In this document: piece by piece, positions 35,801 to 48,743 of the stretch
How the letters are laid out: each line of letters begins with the position of its first letter
Numbering within the stretch: the first letter of the stretch is position 1
Source: Mansonella perstans
Lineage: Eukaryota > Nematoda > Chromadorea > Rhabditida > Onchocercidae
Direction: 5' to 3'
Length of the DNA: 64,000 nt
Assembly: GCA_037074765.1 (NCBI GenBank)
Contig: JBAMDO010000579.1
Span: 558,001-622,000 of the forward strand
The notes under the pieces: generated by a model
Databases searched by the model: none
Seen by the model: only the letters and a program-made list of their open reading frames with translations
What the model was told of the DNA's origin: nothing
Position numbers and translations under genes: made by a program

Positions 35801-38800
35801 ATAATGAATTTAATAAAATATGGTGGCCTGTGTAAGGTTAGTTCCTTATTTTGTTTTGACTTTTGTAGTTAGAATTTATTATGTTCGCAACCATATTTTA
35901 CACATTATCAATCATAGATTTTGAATCATATAATTTATGTATTGTTGATTCCATTAATTGCATACCTAATGCATTTTTTTTTATTGCTAAAATATGAAAA
36001 ATTTGTTGTTAAGCAGTTAAGAAATTTATTACTTTATACTTCTCCAATTTTTCACAAGTATAACTGAATTTCTTTTCGATGTAGGTGGATGATAAAAAAT
36101 GGCAACGCGCAATGCACTTTTTGTCATCAGTTACTGAATATAATTATATGACACAAGTGGTTTTGATGGTATATGAAGACAGTCGTGCAACAAGTACTAA
36201 GCAAGGCACTGATCGTTTTCATATCGAACTATTGTTTTCACCGGGTCTTTATCCTTGCTTTTTAACTGAAAAAGAACGCATCTACGAAACCCGCTTTCCA
36301 AAGTCTGTGTTTTCTCTAATAATTGAGTGTTAGTTAGCCGAGGCTTGCCAGCATTTAAGCAAGCGATCATTCTCCATTATTTTTTGAACATAATGATTTA
36401 TCATATCCATTTACCTTAACTCAGTATATGAAATATAAATGGAGCTATATTCAATGTATTAGATAAGTTCAGCTTTTTCTATATTGAATGTTGTAGTTTA
36501 TATTCTTTTCATCATTGTTTGGTAGACCTAACTGTTTAAAAGCAACAGGCTGAACTTAATTAACGCAATGTATTGAAACTGCTTGAAATGGTTCTTTTAC
36601 ATTGGAGAAACAGTCATGATCATTTGATATCATTGATTGCATATGTTTTATACTGATATGTTTAAACTTGGCTGCAAATTTGTGATTTCATTTTCAGCTC
36701 AAGCAGTAAGCAATCAACGACATCAACAGGAGCAAAAAAGCTTTCGACTCGTAATTGTGCAACCTCAACTGCTTCGTTATCATCAGTGGAGATTACTGGT
36801 GGTGAAAAGGTATAGTAGTTTGTTTCTCTGTTATTGTAGATTTTTAGATATTTTCATGATGATACTGTTATTGTAATTTGAACTTTAATTTTTGCTTCAT
36901 ATTTATTATTTCTTGTTATCAGATGAGAGAAATGAACCATATCAATCAATTTGCTTCTCATTGTTTTTTGACATTATCATCAGTCGTTTGATGAAAACGT
37001 TACAATTTGGATTTTTACTTTCAATGTTTAAATCATAAGACAGTAGTCTTAAAAAAACAAAGCAGAAAATCAAATCGCCTCAATATCTTTTATGTTTTCT
37101 TACAGGGCATAATCGAATGCGAAAACTCAACATTTTCGGGAAATTTAATCAACAATGGTACGGATGGAAGTCATTCAGAGAGTAGTTCATCCAGTAGTTT
37201 TAATAACCTTACTGTTGGCAAAGGCTCCGTTCAAGCTCTAGCACTTACCAAGAAACGATTAGAACTAAACGACTCAGAAGATGATTTAAATGATGAAAGT
37301 GTCAATTTGGTTGCACTCGATGAAGTTGCTTCCGGTCAATACAGTGAGATTTATGTTCTCTCATCTTCTTGATGTATAAAATAATAAGGAAAATATATTT
37401 TTATCTCTTAGTTCTATTTAAATATCTCATCCAGACTGATTAATGGTTATACGAGCGGTTTGTTAGCTTCTTTTCATTTAAAAAAAAGAAAAAAAAAACG
37501 GAACTCATGCGGTTTGGGGAGCTAAAAAACATGTAGCACGAAGAATTGATCTAGAATGAGCGGATTCTCAATCGGAGTGAATTTTTATGATGCTTGAAAT
37601 TTTCGTCCATTAATTTTCGCAGCAACGGATGAATTGGCCCGACACAGTCCTGGAAGTTTACGTCGTGATCGGAGACGTGTTGTAACAACCAGTGAAATTG
37701 GAGGAGCAGATTCCCGAAGTTTCGCAGGAAGCTGCTCATCAATAAGCGACTTGGACTTAGACATATCGGGACATGGTACTGCTTCAGCAGAAAATCATCT
37801 TATTGGTTTAATGAAATCAATGAGCGACATGTCCTGCAAGAAATCAACAGTGGAGATGAACTGGGATCTTGTGAGTTCGGATCATCCGGCAACAACTGCT
37901 GAAGTCAATAGTGGGATGAGAAATGGACGCACATCTCCTGGTTCTGCATGTAATTATTAATCACTTATTGGAATTATAAGGCTTTGTTTAGTGGTATCGT
38001 GGTTAAAATGCTAAAATGATTGCTGAGTGAAGTACGTTCGATTCCTCAAAGTATGGGCCATGATTTGATTCCAACGCTTGAACTGATCATAACATTGCTG
38101 ATGTGGCATGTATTATATGAGCCCAGCCTTTCACTTTATTAGCGCCTTACACAGAATTGAACACAGTTGTTTTAGAAAAACTCATTAAAAACCGCTTATT
38201 TTACTTTAGCGCGTCGACCGAGGTTTCCTTACTGTTTCAAGCATCATACAGTCAGTTTCTTGACAGGTTTGTCTTTTATTTTTTCTAATATTGTTCATAT
38301 TCATTGTAAGGAAAGTTTTTCTAACACTATTAATTATGACATCACTTGAAAATCATCCGTTTAGAACTGGATAATCGTCTAATTAGTACAGATGTACTTT
38401 TTGGTAAATCAAATGATTCAGCGCGACGAAGATTATCCAACAGTAAGTCCCGTGTTTTTACATTGATTTGAGATGCTTTATTTCTTAATTAGAATGCTTA
38501 TTTCACTCATTCTATATTTTCCGAGATCTCCTTATAGTTCTTTTAATACACTATTCATTTAATCTCGTACATTCTCGAAGTATATGATGACTTCAAATGT
38601 TTTTCCTGGCTAGATTTAATCCCATTTTTTTGACAGGTCCAGCAGTTCTGTCTACTGCAGTAATCGCACGATCGTCTAGCGCTCCGCGGTTGCAAACTTA
38701 TAAGGCAGAAGATGAAATATCTGTGGGAGGTAAGTGTTTTCCTTCATACTTTATTTTGAAATTTCAGTCAGTCTGGGCGAGACTTTTACTATTTCAGAAA

Positions 38801-39220
38801 TTCGACGTTTCTGGCCTCCACTTCGTTCATTAGAAACATTACACGACAATATACGTTTTAGTCAGTTGGATCGTTTCCTTGAGCGATTGATGAAAATTCG
38901 AACACCGATCCCTTCTCCACCAAAAACACCAGTATCTTCAAATCGAAGTAAAATTTATTGGTCCCTTTTCCTACATTCGTGTAAACTTAAGTTCTGTTAT
39001 AATAATAAATATCGATATGTAAAAAATTCTCTCCTTTTTTTGTTTTTTTATAATTTGTTGCAATTGAACTATGAACTTACTGTACTTTAGTTCTGTAAAT
39101 TCAGATTTTGAACTTTTCAAGAAAAGACTTAAAGAAACAAACTAAATTTTTACAGTGATGTCAATGGTTGCAGCCGAGCTGTCCGATACGGCAAAAAAAT
39201 TAGAACGAATAGGCCATTGA
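29868..39220 (+). CDS. Diphosphoinositol pentakisphosphate kinase (PPIP5K/VIP1)
   Basis: The model has 28 exons (29868-29897, 30451-30537, 30761-30943, 31127-31220, 31338-31489, 32144-32245, 32356-32517, 32619-32805, 32909-33012, 33317-33454, 33534-33670, 33746-33891, 33974-34069, 34203-34303, 34436-34579, 34663-34834, 34926-35170, 35512-35651, 35722-35836, 36085-36302, 36698-36809, 37106-37343, 37623-37949, 38210-38266, 38365-38442, 38637-38729, 38798-38947, 39156-39220). It totals 3873 nt (1290 residues) without a frame conflict. The N-terminal ATP-grasp kinase shows [14 protein letters not shown] (150-163) and [10 protein letters not shown] (D289, N291). The histidine-acid-phosphatase-like half shows [12 protein letters not shown] (356-367), [20 protein letters not shown] and TSESHIHT (826-833). 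It makes and may also trim inositol pyrophosphates in the cytosol. The tail is Ser-rich with [10 protein letters not shown] and LETLHDNI, as in animal homologues. The short first exon is inferred from phase and the [10 protein letters not shown] match. Confidence 0.93.
30665..30709 (+). CDS. Candidate 45-nt cassette exon of the PPIP5K gene
   Basis: Between exons 2 and 3 a 45-nt segment is bounded by a poly-T tract plus CGAACAG acceptor and a GTAAGA donor. It encodes [15 protein letters not shown] in phase 0. Both neighbouring junctions are phase 0, so it can be included or skipped without changing frame. Its 3' end (TATGCG-GTAAG) resembles the end of exon 2 (TACGCG-GTATG). Homologues as I recall them lack these 15 residues, so skipping is probably the default. 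Confidence 0.35.
37981..38052 (+). repeat. tRNA-like relic (possible tRNA-derived SINE head) in a PPIP5K intron
   Basis: A 72-nt segment has TTTAGTGGTATCGTGG, resembling the tRNA D-arm/box A, and GTTCGATTCC (38035-38044), a near-perfect box B. The spacing is tRNA-like and a 5-bp CTTTG/CAAAG pairing (37982-37986 with 38047-38051) sits at the acceptor-stem position. The anticodon stem and T-stem do not pair well, so a working tRNA is unlikely. It lies in the intron after 37949. Confidence 0.4.
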
Positions 39221-41720
39221 AGACAACTACATTAAATTTAGAATTGCTTGTATAAAAAAAATCAGAACACCTGATCTCACTGACGTCATTAAATAAGTTC
39301 ATCTCGTGATTACTGAAAGTTCACCTCATATCATCTGTCAATATTTCTAGAATTTTCCTCAGCACACTATTTCAGAATATCTTCCTTCAACTTTTATAAA
39401 GTTTTGATCTGTTCGCAAAATTTCTCAAGATTTCAGAATTTCTATTCGCGAAAAAACTTTGTTGTTTGAAGCATTAAAACAGTGAAAGTACCTGGTTATG
39501 CCTCTCTTTGAAAGCTTCTAAATTTTTTTTTGTATATGTTTTTCGCTGAATTCCTACGAAACTTTCAGTTGGAAATTTTATAAAAATATGTTAATTGAAA
39601 ACGACATACGTCTATAATTTGGCGCAAACTTTACTTATAACATAGATTACAGAAAGATGTATTATAGGATGTAAGATAAGCTGGAATTAGATGTTTATTC
39701 GATGTGTAAATCATGACCATTAGAAGTAGTTATCAACTGCTATTAACTATAAATCACGAATTATTGGAGCGTGCAATTAATTCCAATTGCAACAACAAGC
39801 ATAATTCATTATTTATCACTTTCACTTTTATTTATTATTTTTTTATGTCTTTTAGGAAAAAATGATACCATTTAAAATTTCATTTTTGATACTTTTCTCA
39901 TAAATATATTAAGCATTTTCGTAACACTTCTATGAATTTGATGTTTTTTTTTTTTTTTTTTTTTTAAATATTATATTCGATTTGCATAAAATTTTTCCTT
40001 CAAAGTAATATTGTATGCAGAAATACCAGAATAAACGTCCCATCATTGTTACGTTTGATGGGAAAAAGATACGATATATAAGGTGTACTAATTATTACTT
40101 TCCATTTAACATTGTTTTGCATGCAGTACAATGAAGCATTTAACTGAAGAATCATAAGAAATGAAGTGGCTAGAAAGAACGAAAAACAAATTTCTAGACA
40201 GGAGTATAAGAAGGAAAGTAGAAGGAGGTGTACATTTATTCTAGAAACTTTTTGATTCCTCATTAAAATAACAATAAATAAGAAATTAAATTTCTCTATC
40301 GAAGCAAGAGTGCTCGTAGTTTGGCTATATTTGGTTTTCATTTTCCTAATTGAAACTGTACTGAGGTATTTTTATAACTTGAAACTAATTTGGAAATTTT
40401 TTCAATTTTCAGAACTTTATATTTCTAAACTTTGAAAAGAAATGAAAGTGATGCTACTGCTGGACAAAAAGATATTTTTCATGATATTTTCATGATACTT
40501 AATTCTTTGATGCATTTTGTTCGTGTTTTATCCATTAACAAAAATACGCAATTTATTCTTTAATTAATTAAGTATCATTGAAAGATTAATTTAGATGAAA
40601 ATAAGTATTTGGTGAACCTTTTTGTTCATAGAAGAATTAATCAGAGATTGATTTGCATATCACTGGAGCTTTGAAACACTATCTTTATTTTCTTTTTCTT
40701 CTAAAATATTTTGCTTTTTTTTTATTAATTAAAAGTTGCTAAAACTATTTAAGATCTAGCAATGCAAATTCTAGCAATAAATTAATTTTATTTTTATTTG
40801 AAAATTTGATTAGAAAAGATTTTTCTTGTGTGAACAAAAGATCCATCAAAACAATTATTTGAGAATGAACGTACAGATCAGAATCAAAAAGGTGATAAGC
40901 ATTTTTGATGAAAACATGCTAGAAATTATGCATCTAATAAGACTTGATAAGAATGAACTGATTTTTAGTGATAATGAAATAGAACACAATTTCTAAGTGT
41001 ATTTTTTTTATGGAAGGGATGCAATAATATTGATCAGCTGAACAAAAAGAATATTGATAGCTCGTTGTTGGATGCATTTTATCAATGATCAGTACAAATG
41101 ATCTATCATTGTAAATCAATCATTCAGTATCCATTTCATAGTCATTAGCGAATAAGACTAGAAAGAGTGCAGTAACTTTCACATTTACTGCATTGTTGTT
41201 CGCTTTTGTTCCACGTATTTGATTTACTTCTATCAGAACTAATAGAAATATTTAAGTGACAGCTATTGAACGAATTAAAAATTGCTGTGCTACTATCATT
41301 CGGTTTTACAGTTAACTAGTTTTGTTGCCCTAATTTAGCTTTTTAAAGGTGTTTTTTTTTTCTCAAGAAACAATATACATACATGTCTATTTGTGTTCAT
41401 TGTTGCATATCAATGATTTGTTGTCCGATATTGGTTACTGATGTTTCCTGTGTGTTGGAAAAACCGGAAATATGGACATTATTTTAGAACTCTTATTGTC
41501 TTGCTCCAATTCGCTATTTCAAATGTATTCCATTGACCTCTGAAAATTAAATTTTAAAAGTGAAAAATTTTATTTATTACTATTTCATTACTTTTCCTAT
41601 TTCATAATTCTTTATTGTACTAGTAGTACTTAGTGCTTCATTCTGTAGTTTAAAATTGAAATTATTAACAACTAATGTAAATGTATTACATGTTAATTAA
41701 GGATGTGATGAAGAAGAAAA

Positions 41721-41789
41721 GTTCGTTTTTGATTTAATTTGAAGTTTGTTTTTGATTTAATTTGAAGTTCGTTTTTGATTTAATTTGAA
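41721..41789. repeat. 23-bp tandem repeat, three copies
   Basis: GTTCGTTTTTGATTTAATTT plus GAA is repeated three times exactly in register (41721, 41744, 41767), with one C/T difference in the middle copy. Confidence 0.9.
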
Positions 41790-42975
41790 ATAGCTGAGAC
41801 AAAGGCTTGTTCCACTTTTGAGTAATGTTGTCAGCTACTTTAATTGACTTCTGGTTGCTAAATTAAGAACAGAATGTTTTGTTAATCAAAAGTTAAAATT
41901 AAATTGTTTCTTTTGCTTCTTTCCAGCAAATTAAATAAATTTCAGCTTTTAAATTTAATACATTGAAAATAAGTAAACGAACTGAACAGATAGATTCCAT
42001 TGGAAAATAAAAAGTAGTCGAAATTATTATCTAAAATTAATTCAATGTTTAATTTAACCAACTAATCTTTAACTCTTAATCTGAAAATTGTGTAAATATT
42101 CTAGAGTAGTCCTGTAAATTGAGTAATTTTAAAATGTAAACAATAAAACAGTAAACATAATAGTAATTTTCAAAAAATTTTAGAGATATGCTTGTCAAAA
42201 ATAGCATAATAAATTTGAAAGACTTGCAAAATTTTTCGAAATGAATTAATTTGATTAATAAAATTATGACGGAATGATATGAATGGCTACTTTTGAACAC
42301 TTTGATTGTAATACATCACTAGTATCACTTTCTCTATAAAATGAGTTATAACTGACCAGTGGTTCTCTTATAATGGTCACTCATATTTGGACTCAAACTG
42401 TGCAGTTTGTTGTCCATCCTCTAAAGTTTATTTACTCTTTCCATTAAGTTTTGTAAATATTCACTCATTTGATAATAACAATGTTCATTTCTACTATGTA
42501 AACATTTTCATTGAATGATTGCTTTTCAAAGACATTTGCTTGTACAAATACAAACTTTAACTTCAAGTGACCTATAACCTTTAACCTCATACTTTTAAGA
42601 GTTCGCGCCTTCTTTTTTTTTTTATTTATTATTTGCTACACTTAAATGACCATTACTTAAATTCTCAAGCTTATATTCCTCTCCTATCAATTTTTACGTT
42701 GTAGCATTTGAATACCCGCCTTTAGCCGTTGGCTTTACGCCAAAGTATTCTTTTTATTTCTTCAAGATTGTATTGAACACAATACTGTTATGGCGCAATG
42801 CGTGTACTTATGCTCAGATGTGATATTTGACCTTTAGCGGTGTCCACGTGATGAGATATTTGAAATTTCTGAAATATAGGAATGCAATAATTATTTGTAG
42901 ATTAAAAGTGAAAATGATTTTTCAAAATGCGAGTAATTATCGGATTAAAAACGTTTAGTTTATTGGATTGAAAGA

Positions 42976-43084
42976 CCTATGGTCATTTATGTCAAAGCCT
43001 GTGGTCATTTATGTCAAAGACCTGTGCTCATTTATGTCAAAGACCTGCGCTCATTTATGTCAAAACCTGTGGTCATTTATGTCA
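42976..43084. repeat. 22-23-bp tandem repeat, five copies
   Basis: The unit CCTGTGGTCATTTATGTCAA plus AGA is repeated five times with small changes (CCTATGG, CCTGTGC, CCTGCGC variants). The last copy is truncated before TTTAGTCTG. Confidence 0.9.
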
Positions 43085-43805
43085 TTTAGTCTGATTCAAA
43101 ATAATTAAGACTTTCCAGATTGGAATTTTTAGATGTATATTTTACTTCGTACTTAATTTTTCTTATATTTCTTGAAATCTTGAGAGCAAAAAAATGACCA
43201 TTACAATTGTAATTTCATTACAAGTTAATTATCAACGTTGAGCCAACAGTTAGATTTAGTGATGTCGGTGAGTGCTTTAATGATTGTATGATCATAAGGA
43301 ACCAAATTGATGGTTGACCTCATTGACCTGTCCAGCCTTGAGATCGAAAATTAAAATTGTTAAATTATTAAATGCTTTTTGCTAAAAATTTTTGAAATTT
43401 AACAATGGAAATTGTTAAATATATTGGAATGTGTTGGAAAAGAAAAGATTAATATTCAGAAAAAAATTAATTTTATAGATGATTTGTAAATATGAAATAT
43501 TGCACTTAATCCATTCCTCTATTGCCGACTGAATGATGATATTCCTGGAGATTTTTCTGTTGAAATGGATGTTATCTCTATCGATGAAATCAGTTTAAAT
43601 TTTTCTTTATTTCCAATTTTCACAGATGTCTGAATTTAAATATATATAGGATTTCTTTTTCTGAAGTTGTTTCAGATCATCAGTTTTGAACAAAATTTAA
43701 AGGATAATTTAGATATTCCTAAAAAGTTGCTTAGTAGGCCAAAATGTACATCTAAAAATTTAAGAAGTATAGATGATATTTCTAAATATGTTTATAAATT
43801 GTTCT

Positions 43806-43832
43806 TATGTGTATGTGTGTGTGTGTGTGTGT
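43806..43832. repeat. (GT)n microsatellite
   Basis: A short TGTGTATGTGTGTGTG-type run, interrupted once, in the gene-free region. Confidence 0.9.
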
Positions 43833-46161
43833 CTGTTTATTTATTTATGTCTAATTTAGATAGAATATTTTAGCTTGATATATTTGAGATTTAAGACAGG
43901 ATTTAAAAAAGTTAGTTTCGAATTTTACTTGCATGAAATGTGGAAAGTGGTGCGGAAGCGAAATGTGATTGATTACGAATTGAATGGATATTGATGGATT
44001 CAATAAAAACGTTCGCGATATATGTCGATGGGCTTTTACACTATATGTTTTGTTGTTGTAGAAATGAAATAATCTTTGAATAACGGAGAAATGAAATTCA
44101 TTTCTGGAATTCGAAAAATAACACTTTTTTCTCGAAGCAGCCATTTTTCGTTGTTATTTGCGATGGAAAAGCGGATTTTGCAAGTCCATTTTCGACATTT
44201 ATTTCTATTATTAGTAGCATCAAAGAGATTTGTAATAACAGTTCTGATATTCTAATATTTTATGATAGATTCCTTTTTACATTCTTATGTCTTAAATTTT
44301 ACAATCATTATATTTCCGGTTTAAATTCATTTTGGTTGTTATGTTTGATTTTCTCTTTCATTTTTCCTGAAAACCATCTGCTATCAGTCACTTTAAAAAG
44401 TAAAGTTACTTTACTTTTTTTTAATTCCTCTTTACTAATCTTGGATATTCTTTGTCAACTTTATCACTCGTATTGCACAGTGTTCTTTATCTGACGAATC
44501 CATACTGATTTTTAATTTTTTAAATTTCATTAAAAGAGTCTATTGTTTCAATCAGTCTCATAATATTTTGATTTTGGTATAGTTTTTGCAAACTTCAAGT
44601 CATATTTTACAACAAATGTATTTTTGAAATCGATGTGTAGAATTAATCACACACTGTTTATTTCTGTCCATACAAATATGGTAGACAGATTCTAGAATGA
44701 ATAAAACTTCTGAGAAACATTTATTCAATTCATTGTATGCACTGATACGAATAGTTTTTTTTTTTTTTTTTTAAATTTCATTGAATAATTTTAATAATTT
44801 CATTGAATAATTTTTATATAGTAACTTATCATTCTAAATGATATGTCTAAAAGCGTCCGCCAGTATTTACATAATGAATGGAAAGAAATGGACAATATTG
44901 CGTTTCAACATTTATTTCATGGTCCCCAATGACCGTTTCAATCAAAAAGAGATTGAAACTCGGATTTGTTGGTCATTTGTGATGGTCATTTTTATTTAAT
45001 TGCAGCATTTTCTTTCCCAGAAGGATTTAAGTCTATTGAGATAAAAGCTGAGATCTTTGAACTTTTGATATAATCTATTTAAATTTCTTAAAATCTGCAA
45101 GAGCTAAGAATGTCACTAGCTTAACTGACATATGGGAAAAGTTAGAATTGTAATTTAAGTCAATTCATTAGTGATATATTTTTTATTCTCTCTATCTTTT
45201 GTCAATGATTTATGGATCGTAAATTATGTGGCAATTACAGTAATACTTTTTCAGTTGGCTTGTCGGGAACAGGCGTCGAAAATCCTTTTTAATATATGGT
45301 CATTTCTGTGCGGGAAAATGAGTTACATAGGAATTTGTACCCAAAAATTTGTTTTTAACAACTTTTTTTTGCTACTTGTCTAATAAACTTTTTTCTTTTA
45401 AATTATTTTTTTGTCTTCGAATTCGTTTGTTTGTTGGCTTTATTTCATTACTAATTTCTTTCACGTACTACAAATTGGAGCAATAATACTATTTGTCTCA
45501 TATTTCCTCTTGAATCCTAGTCAAAACAATGACATAAATATTTTGTTCTATGAATAAATAAAATAAGAATGTAATTAAGTTATCGATTGCGAGCGCATTG
45601 CGACACAATCTCACAAATTAAAAGTAATGGCCTTGCAGATGAAATGTTTCTATTAAAATAGTCTGTTTAGCTTGCAAAATTTAGCTTGCAATTAAATTTG
45701 TAACGAATTTCACTCTTGAATCTGCTACTATGACCTTTTCTATGGAACAAATCAGATAGTTGTCAGGATACTGAACTACAATTACGTCGATGTATTAGAT
45801 TAGGGTCAGTTTTACTTGCAAATATGAACTGAACAGACTGACAAAAAGTTTGCTAATTAAATGGTTTTTTAATTTCCGTGCTTTTATGTTAAACGCTTTC
45901 AAGCATATTTTATAACTGTTACTTCATTTCCTATCTAAAAATTGCTAAAAGTTCGAATTTTCTCACGATGATTCATGATTTTTTCTCACTTCTAACCTCA
46001 CTCATTTCTTAAATTATATTTTTCATTGCAGAAATTTTTCTACATCATTAACATCGAAATGTTTTGGAATTCACAACGACTTCCGCATAAAGCTTAGTAC
46101 AGTAACCAATAAATTTAATAGTTCAGTTAGTGTGGTGCCTAAATAAAACATTGTTTCGGTG

Positions 46162-46243
46162 CGGTACTAAAGATAGTCAAGCTTTTACGCAAATGGCGTG
46201 CTACGGTATTGAGGATAGTCAAACTTTTACGCAAATGGCGTGC
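46162..46243. repeat. 41-bp direct duplication
   Basis: Two adjacent copies share CGGTA, then GATAGTCAARCTTTTACGCA and AATGGCGTGC, starting at about 46162 and 46203 with only a few differences. The unit is less AT-rich than its flanks. Confidence 0.85.
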
Positions 46244-48642
46244 ATGTTCCGCATGTAGCTATCTCATTTGAAATCAATTAGAAAGATGTCCGTTCATTTT
46301 TGAGGTTTCTTGTTCTCACTTTCAATATTTGCTTGAACATTCGTTGTATGTAAATACTTACCATCTGTTCACTATTCCATAATTAAAGTGATTCATTGAT
46401 TACATTTCCTTTCCTTTCGAATCTTTTGTTGACCATTCAATTCTACATCATTCAAATTACGATAACAAAGTTCATCTGATGACAGAAGTTCATTGTAGAT
46501 GACTACTTATGCAAATAACAAACAATAGCAAATTTTATACCATTTATATCTTTCAAGCAATAACATTGGGACAAATTTGTCAACTTTCTTGTAAGACTGT
46601 GTTCATGTTACATAGATGAAATGAATGTAGAAATTCTTTTTTATTGCTTGAAAATCTTATTTGAAAAACTGCACCATTTCTTTAAATGTTATTGAAATAC
46701 AGTGTAAACACGTCCGCATTCCTCATATATGATTTGATTAAAGTTACTTGTTAGTACCATACTTACATAGCTTTTAAAATTGTTCTTAAGCTATATTATT
46801 TTTCATCAAGCGAATTGCTACAAGCTAATCTTTGATACAAATTTCGTCTTCTCTTTTAAATTATTGTTCTACTTTGAATAATCTATTGATATTTGAAAAA
46901 AATTTATAATTTTATCAAAGTGAAATTTTTGAAATTACCAGAATAGTGAGAATATATTCAAATTTTTATTTTCTCATGCTTCTGAAATAATTCCCATTGG
47001 ATAAAACGAGCATAAGTAAAGTGGAGGTTATGGTAGGGCGTTCTACTAATCCCTTTTCAATCTTAAAAAGGGAAAAGAGTAGAAAGTAAGAAGTTGCATT
47101 ATATGCTAGCCTATATACCATCTATAGTTAGCGTATTGAAGTATTCTCGATTGAATTAACTATTTCTGTTAGATATTTCGAAGTTATCTTCAGAATTTAA
47201 GAAAGAATTTTTTTTGGTGCGATAGAAATCTTTAAGTGTCTCTTCGTTTGAGCAGTGTTCTCTCTTAATCTTGAAGTGTTATCGAGATGTTTCTATAATA
47301 AGTAATCAGCGCCAACTGATCATGTTGCTAAGCTTAAGTACTGCTTTATTCTTTTGTTACTTTTACCAGAAGGACTACAGACGACAAAAATGAGTTTGTA
47401 ATTGACATATTCAAAAAAAATATTCCAATGAAAGAACTTTGTTTATAGCATAATTGATGAAAATTATATTGTTTTATCCTTGTCCTTATATCGTTGAAAT
47501 TTTTATCTAATCAGTGTTATTTTATCACACATAAGCTTAAGCATATGTAGTGAGATTTTAATCAAATCTTACTATTTAGTTATCATTTGTAAGCATTTTA
47601 AACACAAGAAAATAGTGCCATTGATTAAATTGATGAAATGCGGTAATGATTAAAAATAAAAACAAAGATTTAAACAAACGAGTAATAGGAAATAATAAAC
47701 TGGCAGTTAGTAATACAATCAAAAAAAAACATTATTTTGTTTGGTTTGTACATTATATAGTAGTATATATTATATCAGATTGATAGATTCTCGTTTTCTT
47801 CTTCCCGAATGACTCAATTTTTCAATTTTGTGGCATTTAAGGAGTCTGAAATCAATTTTTCTTTCCATGGATAGTACTATTAGATTTGTTAGTGTCAGAC
47901 AGTTGATACTGCAAGTTTGCATACACTGATTTAATTGAAAGAAGCATTTGCTGAGCATCTGAAATGGATGAACGATTTTGGGTTTTTGTCTGTCATTCCA
48001 TTACTACACATAATGATATACAAGTTCTACCACAATGATGTTTGCGACTGTTGAATTTAATTTGTTCCTTCTTTATTGCATTCATCTGGTTTCTTACATG
48101 CATACTGCGGCTAACGTCAGATTGTTGAATGAATGTCTTTGCTTTTCATTGTTGTATATGAAATGATTTCAAACAAGTTACAGATTACATTCAGTAGCTT
48201 ATTTTAATCCTTAAGTAACTACATTTATACATATTTAGCACACATTAGTCTGAAGAATTAAATTTAATATATAAAATTTTTGAATTTAGATTTAATAATT
48301 CCAATAATTACCTTAATGATGAGAACTTTTTGAAGGAAGATCGATGATCATTTGAATACATTTCTTCCATATAATTTCAAAATGTATTACATTTATTTAT
48401 CGCTTGTTTCATTGAAATTCTGCTTTGATATGCGCTTTTTCTTATCTTTTCTAAAATTAATGATGGATCAAATGTCAGCATTTCCAACTAATTAAACCGT
48501 TTTCAACGTCATCTAATTTAGAAATGAGAATGCCCAGATGACCATCTCAGTGTTTACTCTTATTCCTAATTTGCCTAACAAACCATTCTTCAGGTTCTTT
48601 TAAAGAAACTAGCATTATGAATATCATTAATTTTTGCAGCTG

Positions 48643-48743
48643 TTATTATTATTGTTGTTTATTAGTATTATTATTATTATCACTTATTATTATTATTGTT
48701 GTTATTATTGTTATTATCATTATTATTAATTATTATTACTATC
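48643..48743. repeat. (TTA/TTG)n trinucleotide microsatellite
   Basis: About 100 bp of TTATTATTATTGTTGTT-type trinucleotide repeat with a few interruptions. Confidence 0.9.

Noticed and set aside
47051..47074. Small CCCTTTT/AAAAGGG hairpin
   Set aside because: A single short stem in AT-rich sequence with no context suggesting an RNA gene or terminator.
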